Both the position numbers and the translations under genes were made by a program. A stretch of DNA of 20,303 nt, taken from NCBI GenBank assembly GCA_934378145.1, contig CAKXXW010000032.1, positions 1 through 20,303 of the forward strand, in the 5' to 3' direction. The notes below the pieces were generated by a model, which searched no databases, was not told the origin of the DNA, and saw only the letters and a list, made by a program, of their open reading frames with translations. Shown one piece after another: positions 1 to 6,938 of this stretch; position 1 is the stretch's first letter; every line of letters starts with the position of its first letter. The stretch comes from an uncultured Eubacteriales bacterium. GTDB taxonomy: Bacteria; Bacillota; Clostridia; Oscillospirales; CAG-272.

Positions 1-16
1 AGTTGGCTCATCTGCG

Positions 17-46
17 AAAAAAAGCACCCGAATGGGTGCTTTTTTT
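17..46 (-). terminator. Rho-independent terminator closing the PTS operon
   Basis: A perfect GCACCC/GGGTGC stem with a GAAT loop is flanked by seven A on the left and seven T on the right, so it can terminate on either strand. It lies about 20 bp beyond the stop codon of the leftward PTS permease gene, which it most plausibly terminates. A rightward-ending gene outside the window could share it. Confidence 0.9.
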
Positions 47-68
47 GTTACTGTCGGGGCTTTTCCGG

Positions 69-1784
69 TCACATATTGCTCTTAAGCTGTTCGATATGGT
101 CTTCAAGCTCGCTCTTTATGACCGAGACCTGCGGTCCGTAGACTATCTGCACACCGCTGCCGTGGCGGATGACGCCCGCCGCGCCGCTCTTTTTCAGAAG
201 GTCGTCGGCGACAAGCCCGCTGTCATTGACCGTGACGCGGAGCCTTGTTGCGCAACTGTCAAGGTTTGCGATATTGTTCACACCGCCGAGTCCCTCGAGT
301 ATAAGCTCCGAGGTCGACGGTGCAGAAGCTGCCGTGCCCTCGTCGGTCTTTATCGGCGGCGCCATATTCGGCTCGGTCGGGATCGTCCCTCCGGCTTCCT
401 CGGCGCGCTTCTTCGCCTCGACATCCGCGCGGTTATAGAGCCTCGTCTCGTCGTCGTCGCTCTCGCGTCCCGGCGTGACATAGCCGAACCTCTTTATCAT
501 GAATCTGAACACGACGAAATAGACGGCGAAATATGCCACTCCCACGACGGGGATCCAGAGCCAGTGGGTCTTCGCATTGCCCTGCAATATCCCGAAGAGC
601 AGAAGGTCTATGATACCTCCCGAGAAGGTCATACCGACCCCGACCCCGAGGATATGCATGAGCATATAGGAAAGTCCCGCGAAGATACAATGCACCGCAT
701 ACATCGCCGGCGCGACGAAGAGGAAGGTGAACTCGAGCGGCTCGGTGATCCCCGTTATCATAGCCGTCAATGCCGCCGAGAGCAAAAGTCCTCCGGCGAC
801 TTTCTTCTTCTCGGGTCTTGCACAGGTATACATCGCCAGCGCCGCGCCCGGAAGTCCGAAGATCATAAGCGGGAACTTACCGCTCATGAATCTCGTCGCC
901 GAGACCGAGAACTCCTTCGTCGCGGACGAGGCAAGCTCGGCAAAGAAGATATTCTGCGCTCCCGAGACCATGACCCCGTCTATCATCATACTGCCCCCGA
1001 GTCCGGTCTGCCAGAACGGGAGGTAAAAGACATGATGCAGTCCGAAGGGTATCAGGAGCCTCTCTATAAACCCGTAGATGAGCGTTCCGACATACCCCGA
1101 GCTGAGGACAAGGTTCCCGAGCGCGTATATCGCATTCTGCAAAAAGGGCCAGACAAAATAAAGCACCACGCCGACGACTATATATACGAGAGTCGAGATT
1201 ATCGGCACGAAGCGTGTCCCCCCGAAGAAGGATATGACATTCGGGAGCCTTATCTTATAGAACCTGTTATGCAGGAATGCGACACCGAGTCCGACTATGA
1301 TGCCCCCGAAGACTCCTATCTCGAGCGACTGTATGCCGACGACATTCGCAAGTGCGCCCTCCTGCAGGGAGCCGTCGGTGAGCCTTCCGCTCAGCGTCAG
1401 CAGAGCATTTATCGTCTGATGCATGACGAAGAAGGCTATCGCCGCCGAAAGCGTCGCGGTCCCCTTCTCCGACTCCGCCATTCCGAGCGCCACGCCGAGT
1501 GCGAAGAGCAACGGAAGGTTATTGAATATGACCGAGCCGACATCCGACATAACGGTCAGTATAGCGTAGGGCACCGTGCCCTCTCCGAGGATGCCGACAA
1601 GCCCGTAAGCCTCCAGCATCGTCTGATTCGTGAGCGACTGCCCGATACCGAGAAGGAGTCCCGCTATCGGCAGAAGCGCGATCGGAAGCATAAAGGACCT
1701 TCCGACCCTCTGAAGCACCCCGAACGCCTTCGAGCTTCTCTTCTTCTTCGGCTCGCCGGCAGGGGCTGTCTTTGTTGCGTCCAT
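69..1784 (-). CDS. PTS glucose/N-acetylglucosamine-type permease, EIICB
   Basis: This is a membrane sugar permease that takes up and phosphorylates its sugar. The 571-residue product has an N-terminal IIC domain of hydrophobic segments (about residues 25-430) with the GITEPLEF motif typical of the glucose/GlcNAc/maltose superfamily. A charged linker leads to a C-terminal IIB domain (about 490-571), whose NLDSCATRLR motif carries the phosphorylated cysteine, Cys511. The start at 1784 has a GGGGAG site 7 nt upstream and lies 21 bp after the IIA gene. IIA is encoded separately, so this is an IICB protein like E. coli PtsG rather than a IICBA fusion. Glucose versus N-acetylglucosamine cannot be decided from motifs alone, so no gene symbol is given. 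It is the last gene of the operon. Confidence 0.93.
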   Translation of the reverse strand: MDATKTAPAGEPKKKRSSKAFGVLQRVGRSFMLPIALLPIAGLLLGIGQSLTNQTMLEAYGLVGILGEGTVPYAILTVMSDVGSVIFNNLPLLFALGVALGMAESEKGTATLSAAIAFFVMHQTINALLTLSGRLTDGSLQEGALANVVGIQSLEIGVFGGIIVGLGVAFLHNRFYKIRLPNVISFFGGTRFVPIISTLVYIVVGVVLYFVWPFLQNAIYALGNLVLSSGYVGTLIYGFIERLLIPFGLHHVFYLPFWQTGLGGSMMIDGVMVSGAQNIFFAELASSATKEFSVSATRFMSGKFPLMIFGLPGAALAMYTCARPEKKKVAGGLLLSAALTAMITGITEPLEFTFLFVAPAMYAVHCIFAGLSYMLMHILGVGVGMTFSGGIIDLLLFGILQGNAKTHWLWIPVVGVAYFAVYFVVFRFMIKRFGYVTPGRESDDDETRLYNRADVEAKKRAEEAGGTIPTEPNMAPPIKTDEGTAASAPSTSELILEGLGGVNNIANLDSCATRLRVTVNDSGLVADDLLKKSGAAGVIRHGSGVQIVYGPQVSVIKSELEDHIEQLKSNM

Positions 1785-1805
1785 TTTACTTTCTCCCCAA
1801 AATGT

Positions 1806-2276
1806 TTATTTTTTGTACTTAAGCACCGCGCTCGCGCCGCCCTTTACCTCTCCGAGGGAAAGCTCGAACGATTTGAGTTCCTCCGGATTCGACACAAGCA
1901 CGGGTGTTATCGTCGGCAGTCCGCCGGCACGGATAAGGTCAAGGTCCGCCCTTGCGATAGGCTCGCCCGCCTTCACCCGATCGCCGGGTGCGACAAGGCT
2001 CGAAAAGCCCTTGCCCTTAAGTCCCACCGTATCGATACCGATATGGACAAGGATGTCAAGCCCGTCGTCCGAGCGGATCGAGTAGGCATGAAGAGTATCG
2101 GTCACCGACTCTACCTTCCCGTCGACGGGGCTGTAAAAGACCCCCGACGAAGGCTCCACGGCAAAGCCGTCGCCGAGCATCTTCCCCGAAAAGGCGGGGT
2201 CCGGCACATCGTCGAGCGGCAGAGCCATGCCGTCGGCGACCGCCAACAGCTTTTTCCTGTTTGAATTTCCGAACAT
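1806..2276 (-). CDS. PTS glucose-family EIIA component
   Basis: This soluble 156-residue phosphocarrier accepts phosphate from HPr and passes it to the IIB domain of the neighbouring permease. It shows the Crr-type IIA fold signatures: YSPVDGKV, then LHAYSIRSDDG with the stabilising His63, then ILVHIGIDTVGLKGKGF with the phosphorylated His78. An upstream in-frame extension reaches 2372. The start at 2276 is preferred because it follows an AAAGGA ribosome site, gives the normal family length (about 150-165 residues) and leaves a 16-bp gap to enzyme I. The extension would overlap the enzyme I gene and looks unlike the family. Confidence 0.93.
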   Translation of the reverse strand: MFGNSNRKKLLAVADGMALPLDDVPDPAFSGKMLGDGFAVEPSSGVFYSPVDGKVESVTDTLHAYSIRSDDGLDILVHIGIDTVGLKGKGFSSLVAPGDRVKAGEPIARADLDLIRAGGLPTITPVLVSNPEELKSFELSLGEVKGGASAVLKYKK

Positions 2277-2292
2277 TGCGTTATTCCTTTCT

Positions 2293-3933
2293 TTACCGGC
2301 AGCCGAGTATCTTCTCGCGCAGAGGCAGGACGGCGGGGGGCGAGACCGAAAGCTCGTCGATGCCCATCGCAACGAATCTCTCGGTCAGCGAGAGATCGGC
2401 GGCAAGCTCTCCGCACACTCCTATCCACTTTCCGTTTGCGTGTGCCGCCTCGGCGGCCTTTTCTATGAGCCTCATGACCGGCTCGAGATTATCCCTGCAA
2501 AGCTCCTCGAGCGCGGGGTTCTGACGGTCGGCGGCAAGGGTGTACTGTATCAGGTCATTCGTCCCGACCGAGAAGAAGTCGACCTCGCGCGCAAGCTCTT
2601 CGCTCATGACCGCCGAGGCGGGAGTCTCTATCATCACCCCGAGCCGTATATCCTCGTCAAAGTCAAGACATTCGTACCTGAGTTCGTTCCTGACCTCGAC
2701 GAAGATGCGCTTTGCCTGCCTCACCTCGTCGACCGAGACTATCATCGGGAGCATTATAAGCACCTTTCCGAATGCCGACGCGCGGCATATCGCACGGAGC
2801 TGGGTCTTGAAGACCTCGGGGCGCGACAGGCAGAGCCTTATCGCCCTCATCCCGAGCGCCGGATTCTCTTCCTCCGGCAGGGCAAAATAGTCTGCCTTCT
2901 TGTCGGCTCCGATGTCAAGCGTCCTTATCACGACGGGACGCCCGTGCATCCCCGCGACAGCCTCACGGTAGGCGGCAAACTGCGTCTCCTCGTCGGGATA
3001 GTCGCTCGCCGAAAGGTAGAGAAATTCGCTGCGCATAAGTCCCACGCCCTCCGCGTCATTGCGGTATGCGACATCCGACTCCTCGGGCGAGCCGATGTTC
3101 GCATAGAGCTTGATCCTTCTTCCGCTCCGTGTGACCGTGGGCCTGCCGATAAGGCTCCTGAGCCTTGCCTCCTCGGCTTCCTTCTCCTTCACCTCTTCGG
3201 CGAAGCGGTCAAGAGCGTCGATCCCCGGGCTGATTATAAGCTCGCCGCGCTCCGCGTCGATTATCGCCGTCTCGCCGTCGTGCACCTCGTCGATCTTTCC
3301 CGTACCGATGAGCGCCGGAAGCCCCAGCGCCCGCGCAAGTATCGCCGTGTGCGAGTTCGACGAGCCGCCGAAAGTCACAAAGCCGAGCAGGTGCCGCCGG
3401 TCGAGCTTCACCGTCTCCCCGGGCGACAGGTCGTCCGACACGAGGATGAACGGCTCCTCTCCCATATCCGGCTCATACTCGCCGTTGCCCGTGAGGATCC
3501 GGCAGAGCCTCTCCGTGATGAACTTTATGTCCTGCGCCCTGCCGGCAAGGTAGTCGTCTCCAAGCTCCCTGAACATACCCGCGACAGCCTCGCCGGCGCG
3601 CCTCACAGCCTCCACGGCGCTCATCCCCTGCGAGATGAAATTCTCGGCGGCACCTTTGAATTCCTCGTCGTCAAGGAGCATCGAGTGTATGCGGAAGATC
3701 TCCGCCTCCTTCTCCCCGACGCTGTTTGCCGTATTCGTGTAAAGCTCCGAGAGCTGCTCCTGCGCCTTTTCGATTGCCGACGCGAGCCTTGAAAGCTCCT
3801 CCTCGGGCGAGAGCGGCGCTCCCGTGTCGCTCTCGCTTATTTCGCGGTGTTTGAGGAAGCGGAGCTTTCCCTTCGCCATACCGCCCGATATGCCCTGACC
3901 TTCTATCTTCAGGGGTTCGTGTGTTATCACCAT
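2293..3933 (-). CDS. ptsI: Phosphoenolpyruvate-protein phosphotransferase (PTS enzyme I)
   Basis: Enzyme I takes phosphate from phosphoenolpyruvate and passes it to HPr in the cytosol. The 546-residue protein is close to the usual length of about 570. In order it has an HPr-binding helical N-terminal domain, the phosphohistidine swivel region GGSSNSHTAILARALGLPA with active His195, and the PEP-binding barrel with GVGLMRSEFLYL, IRTLDIGADK and the C-terminal GVCGELAAD loop holding the catalytic cysteine. All key residues are present. The start at 3933 has a GGAGAG site upstream and lies 12 bp after the HPr stop. In many Firmicutes ptsH and ptsI form their own operon; here they sit directly upstream of a substrate-specific IIA and IICB. 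Confidence 0.96.
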   Translation of the reverse strand: MVITHEPLKIEGQGISGGMAKGKLRFLKHREISESDTGAPLSPEEELSRLASAIEKAQEQLSELYTNTANSVGEKEAEIFRIHSMLLDDEEFKGAAENFISQGMSAVEAVRRAGEAVAGMFRELGDDYLAGRAQDIKFITERLCRILTGNGEYEPDMGEEPFILVSDDLSPGETVKLDRRHLLGFVTFGGSSNSHTAILARALGLPALIGTGKIDEVHDGETAIIDAERGELIISPGIDALDRFAEEVKEKEAEEARLRSLIGRPTVTRSGRRIKLYANIGSPEESDVAYRNDAEGVGLMRSEFLYLSASDYPDEETQFAAYREAVAGMHGRPVVIRTLDIGADKKADYFALPEEENPALGMRAIRLCLSRPEVFKTQLRAICRASAFGKVLIMLPMIVSVDEVRQAKRIFVEVRNELRYECLDFDEDIRLGVMIETPASAVMSEELAREVDFFSVGTNDLIQYTLAADRQNPALEELCRDNLEPVMRLIEKAAEAAHANGKWIGVCGELAADLSLTERFVAMGIDELSVSPPAVLPLREKILGCR

Positions 3934-3945
3934 TGCATCTCTCCG

Positions 3946-4206
3946 TTATCCGATAGTATCACGGCATACCCGCTTGAGGTCCTCCGCCGCGCTCTCCTCA
4001 TCCTTCCCGCTGACCGAGAACTCAAGCACATCTCCGTGGCGTGCGCCGAGTCCCATCACCGCGATGAGCCGCTTGCCGTCGGCTACACTGCCGTTTTTCC
4101 TTATCGTCACCTCGGAGACATACCTCTTCGCGCATGTAACGATGGCTCCCGCCGGACGCGCGTGGACTCCGTTCGCATCTCCGACCGTAAATGAAAAGTT
4201 TATCAT
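3946..4206 (-). CDS. ptsH: HPr phosphocarrier protein with Arg at position 46
   Basis: HPr shuttles phosphate from enzyme I to PTS IIA domains. This 86-residue protein has the standard length and the GVHARPAG motif, with His15 as phosphorylation site. Aligning around the Asn38-Gly39 turn and the Val50-Met51 to Leu53-Gly54 helix against Gram-positive HPr puts Arg (codon CGG, 4069-4071) where the HPr-kinase target Ser46 is expected. The local sequence is DGKRLIAVMGLG instead of the usual KSIMGVMSLG. It can therefore probably carry PTS phosphate but cannot be regulated by seryl phosphorylation at that site. It is the first gene of the operon, directly behind the leftward promoter. Confidence 0.95.
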   Translation of the reverse strand: MINFSFTVGDANGVHARPAGAIVTCAKRYVSEVTIRKNGSVADGKRLIAVMGLGARHGDVLEFSVSGKDEESAAEDLKRVCRDTIG

Positions 4207-4225
4207 ATCTATCTTACCTTTCGTC

Positions 4226-4279
4226 GGCGGGAATATTTTTCATCCCGCCCGCTGTATTATATTTTTCCGGCAAAAGCCG
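4226..4279 (-). promoter_or_regulatory. PTS operon promoter with two inverted repeats
   Basis: A perfect leftward -10 box (TATAAT) lies at 4256-4261, with no convincing -35 box at 16-18 bp. In place of the -35 there is a palindrome CGGC-AAAA-GCCG (4268-4279). The expected transcription start near 4249 coincides with a second inverted repeat, 7-bp arms GGCGGGA/TCCCGCC (4226-4249). Such positions fit operators, or a 5' stabilising hairpin for the second one. Sites are seen; regulation is inferred. Confidence 0.55.
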
Positions 4280-4328
4280 CCCGCATATTCATAAAGTGCA
4301 AAAAAATCGTCGCATCGCACTTTTATTC

Positions 4329-4358
4329 GCCGCGCACAGCTTCTGCGGGGCTTTTTTT
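4329..4358 (+). terminator. Rightward terminator-like hairpin upstream of rny
   Basis: GCC-g-CGCA pairs with TGCG-g-GGC around a 7-nt loop, with one G/G mismatch, followed by seven T. It ends two bases before the rny -35 box. No rightward gene precedes it; the upstream DNA is antisense to ptsH. It may insulate rny or end a short unannotated transcript. Confidence 0.5.
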
Positions 4359-4360
4359 GC

Positions 4361-4389
4361 TTGACAAACCGATAATTTTGTTGTATAAT
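4361..4389 (+). promoter_or_regulatory. Consensus sigma-A promoter of rny
   Basis: TTGACA (4361-4366) and TATAAT (4384-4389) are both perfect and separated by exactly 17 bp. Transcription would start near 4396, about 70 nt before the rny start. An AGGAGG ribosome site at 4456-4461 precedes the ATG at 4468. Confidence 0.93.
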
Positions 4390-4467
4390 GACTTGATAGT
4401 ATTTATGATGCGTTTTTGTACCGTCACGGATACTCAAATATTTGAAAAAAAGAAAAGGAGGTGCTGA

Positions 4468-6021
4468 ATGGAACCCGTATTTGTTGTAATTATCGGCATT
4501 GCCGCGCTTCTCGTCGGTGCAGCCATCGGAGTCTTCTCCGGTATCGCTTACCGCAAGAAGGTCTCCGAAAAAGCGATCGGCTCGGCTGAGGAACAGGCGA
4601 AGAAGATCATCGCCGACGGCGAAAAGCAGGTCGAGACCATGAAGAAGGAAGCCCTTCTCGGAGCGAAGGAAGAGATCCTGCGCCAGAAGAACGACGCCGA
4701 CCGCGAGATCAAGGATCGACGCAACGAGGTCGCAAGAATGGAACGCCGTCTCTCTCAGAAGGAAGAAAGCCTTGACAAAAAGACCGAACAGCTTGAAGCC
4801 AAGTCCGAACAGCTCGACCGGAGCATAAAGGACAACGAGCTGGCAAAAGCCGAGATCGACAAGGTGCTGAAACAGCATCTGAAAACGCTCGAGGAGATCT
4901 CCTCTATAAGCGTTGACGAAGCGAAGGATCAGCTCTTCAAGCGCGTCGAATCCGAGACAAAGTACGAGCTTGCCCAGCGCATGGTCGAGCTTGAGGAACA
5001 GTTCAAGGAGGAAGCCGACGCAAAAGCGAGAAACATCATAGCTCTCGCTATCCAGCGCTCCGCCGCCGATCAGGTCGTCGAATCCACTATCTCGGTCGTA
5101 AACCTTCCGAGCGAGGAAATGAAGGGCAGGATCATCGGACGCGAGGGACGAAACATTCAGAAGCTTGAAACTCTCACCGGAGTTGAGCTTATCATCGACG
5201 ATACCCCCGAAGCGATCACTCTCTCGGGATTCGATCCCGTAAGGCGTGAGGTCGCCCGTATCGCTCTCGAAAAGCTCATCTCGGACGGAAGGATCCACCC
5301 CGCAAGGATCGAGGAAATGGTCGACAAGGCAACTCACGAGGTCGACGCCGCCATCAAACAGGCGGGCGAACGCGCAACCTTTGAGGTCGGAGTACACGGT
5401 ATAAACTCCGAACTTGTAAAGCTGCTCGGCAGACTTCGTTACAGACAGAGCTACGGTCAGAATGTTCTTCAACATTCGGTCGAGGTCGCATTCCTTGCCG
5501 GTATCATGGCTGACGAGCTTGGAGTCGACAGTACTCTTGCCCGTCGCGCGGGACTCCTTCACGACATCGGAAAGGCATTTCCGCACGATGTCGAAGGCTC
5601 TCATGTCGAGATCGGCGTGAACGCCGCGAAGAAGTACAAGGAAAGCCGCGAGGTCATCCACGCTATCGAAGCACACCACAACGATGTAGAGCCGAGGACC
5701 ATTATCGCCGTTCTGGTCCAGGCAGCCGACGCTATCTCGGCAGCAAGGCCCGGCGCACGCCGCGAGGATCTTGAAAACTACATCAAACGCCTTGAAAAGC
5801 TCGAAGAGATCGCTCTCGGCTTTGAGGGCGTCGAAAAGGCATTCGCCATTCAGGCGGGTCGCGAGATCCGCGTAATGGTAAAGCCCGAATCCGTAAACGA
5901 CGAATCGATGAAGGTCATCGCACGGGAAATGGCACAGAAGATCAAGAGCGAGGTCAAGTACCCCGGTCAGATCAAGATCAATGTCATAAGGGAAAGCCGC
6001 GCGGTCGACTACGCAAAATAA
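4468..6021 (+). CDS. rny: Ribonuclease Y
   Basis: RNase Y is the membrane-anchored endoribonuclease that starts decay of much mRNA in Firmicutes. The 517-residue protein is the usual length. It begins with a single membrane helix (about residues 4-25), followed by a long charged coiled coil (about 30-200). Next is a KH RNA-binding domain with IIGREGRN near residue 222, then an HD domain whose catalytic LLHDIGKAF places His365-Asp366 at the metal site. The C-terminal VKYPGQIKINVIRE is the family ending. The start has a strong AGGAGG site and follows a consensus promoter, so the gene is probably expressed constitutively as a single unit; a terminator lies about 110 bp downstream. Confidence 0.98.
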   Translation: MEPVFVVIIGIAALLVGAAIGVFSGIAYRKKVSEKAIGSAEEQAKKIIADGEKQVETMKKEALLGAKEEILRQKNDADREIKDRRNEVARMERRLSQKEESLDKKTEQLEAKSEQLDRSIKDNELAKAEIDKVLKQHLKTLEEISSISVDEAKDQLFKRVESETKYELAQRMVELEEQFKEEADAKARNIIALAIQRSAADQVVESTISVVNLPSEEMKGRIIGREGRNIQKLETLTGVELIIDDTPEAITLSGFDPVRREVARIALEKLISDGRIHPARIEEMVDKATHEVDAAIKQAGERATFEVGVHGINSELVKLLGRLRYRQSYGQNVLQHSVEVAFLAGIMADELGVDSTLARRAGLLHDIGKAFPHDVEGSHVEIGVNAAKKYKESREVIHAIEAHHNDVEPRTIIAVLVQAADAISAARPGARREDLENYIKRLEKLEEIALGFEGVEKAFAIQAGREIRVMVKPESVNDESMKVIAREMAQKIKSEVKYPGQIKINVIRESRAVDYAK

Positions 6022-6061
6022 TTTTCCCGATTTCGGTATTCACAAGGCTCGTCTGACGACG

Positions 6062-6115
6062 GGATGATATAAAATAACATAAAGCTGAATTGATATCATC
6101 CGCGGTTTCACCGCG
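6062..6115. repeat. Inverted repeat and small hairpin downstream of rny
   Basis: GGATGATAT (6062-6070) is exactly complementary to ATATCATCC (6093-6101) around a 22-nt AT-rich loop. It is followed at once by CGCGGT-TTC-ACCGCG (6101-6115). The pair lies between the rny stop and its terminator and has the look of a short intergenic repeat element. No function is visible. Confidence 0.6.
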
Positions 6116-6128
6116 TTGTGTATAAGAA

Positions 6129-6167
6129 AATCCCCGACAGAACGAAATGCTCTGTCGGGGATTTTTT
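6129..6167 (+). terminator. Rho-independent terminator of rny
   Basis: A perfect 12-bp stem, ATCCCCGACAGA (6130-6141) with TCTGTCGGGGAT (6151-6162), has a 9-nt loop and is followed by a run of T. It lies about 110 bp after the rny stop codon and is the only strong rightward terminator there. Confidence 0.92.
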
Positions 6168-6254
6168 CTGCCTACCGAATCCGCTGCCGATAATATGCCT
6201 TTTTCATCGAAGGAAAAATCTCCACCGAAGCGGTGAATAGATTTGGGAATGTGC

Positions 6255-6357
6255 GGGCGCCCAGTGGGCGCCCCTACCGTGGGTAAAAATGAAGCGCACC
6301 TTCGGTGCATGAAAAATGAAGCAGGGCTTCGCCATATGAAGCGCGGCTTCGCCGCAC
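6255..6357. repeat. GC-rich hairpin and three short tandem hairpin units
   Basis: GGGCGCCC-AGT-GGGCGCCC (6255-6273) is a perfect 8-bp hairpin. It is followed by three related units that each begin ATGAAGC and contain a CTTCG turn: 6289-6311, 6316-6335 and 6336-6357. The units read as tandem short hairpins rather than coding sequence. This pattern resembles clustered intergenic palindromic repeats; I cannot assign it to a named family. Confidence 0.65.
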
Positions 6358-6370
6358 GGAGAAAAAACGG

Positions 6371-6658
6371 AGTACACTTTGCTTAATGTTCGCCCTGTCG
6401 GTGTACTTCACTTTTAGGTTAAACGGTCAAAACCCTTGTCTCGGGACAGAATTTCACCCCGCGGGGTGAAATTCCGGTGGGTTTTTGAGAAGGTTCGATA
6501 AAAGGCTGCTTGCAGACTTTTGAGGAGCTTCCTCAAAAAGACACCAAAGTTTTGCCGTAGGCAAAATGCCGCGAGACAAGTCTTTACTCCTATAACCCTT
6601 GAGCAAGTTCTTTGAAAGGGGCGCGGGGGAAACTTTCTCGAAAGAAAGTTTCCCCCGC
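6371..6658. repeat. Cluster of nested inverted repeats before the atpDC end
   Basis: This gene-free stretch holds a chain of perfect or near-perfect hairpins. They are AGTACAC/GTGTACT (6371-6407), a 26-bp palindrome centred at 6461/6462 (6449-6474), TTTTGAGGA/TCCTCAAAA (6518-6538), TTTTGCC/GGCAAAA (6550-6566) and a 16-bp stem with a CGAA loop (6623-6658). A further pair, CTTGTCTCG (6435-6443) and CGAGACAAG (6572-6580), encloses three of these hairpins and would close a multibranched structure. It lies just past the atpC stop but has no U-tract typical of a terminator. Confidence 0.75.
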
Positions 6659-6689
6659 ATCCTTCGTATCTCCCGTATCTCCTGCTCTT

Positions 6690-6938
6690 CTATTTCCCTG
6701 AGACAAGGAGCCTTGCGCTGCCGTTGCCGACATAGAGCATACCGCCCTGCGTGTCAAGGTTCTGCTCGCCCGCGTCGGTCTTCACTCTGATATTTCCCTT
6801 CACGGTGAGGGTTATGAGGTCGGCGTGCCCCGGGAGCAGGGTTATCTGCCCTGCCTTCGTCATGAGCGTCACCGAGGTCGCCTCAAAGCGCTTCGCCTGC
6901 GCGTCGGGAAATATGATCTCAAACGAAAAGGTCTTCAT
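6690..6938 (-). CDS. atpC: F1 ATP synthase epsilon subunit, N-terminal domain only
   Basis: Epsilon couples the rotor to the catalytic head and, through its C-terminal helices, can inhibit ATP hydrolysis. This 82-residue product contains only the N-terminal beta-sandwich, with typical GQITLLPGHADLIT and GGMLYVGNGSARLLV segments. The usual protein has about 130-140 residues with a two-helix C-terminal domain, absent here. Its ATG overlaps the atpD stop (positions 6935-6938), so the two are translationally coupled. Just after the TAG stop, the next frame could encode a charged helix-like stretch (EIEEQEIREIRRMR) before running into hairpin repeats. That might be a relic of the lost domain, but natural short epsilons are also possible. 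Confidence 0.88.
   Translation of the reverse strand: MKTFSFEIIFPDAQAKRFEATSVTLMTKAGQITLLPGHADLITLTVKGNIRVKTDAGEQNLDTQGGMLYVGNGSARLLVSGK

Noticed and set aside
3..2264. Long rightward open frame of 753 codons, and similar long frames at 2227-3792, 7262-8380 and (leftward) 4240-5679 and 11857-13251
   Set aside because: They lie antisense to well-supported genes, have arginine/histidine-rich low-quality translations and no ribosome sites; they result from the GC-rich codon bias of the true genes.
6454..6660. Leftward 68-codon frame beginning MRGKLSFEKV
   Set aside because: It is made entirely of the inverted-repeat cluster downstream of atpC and has no recognisable protein character, apart from the few codons possibly left of the epsilon C-terminus.
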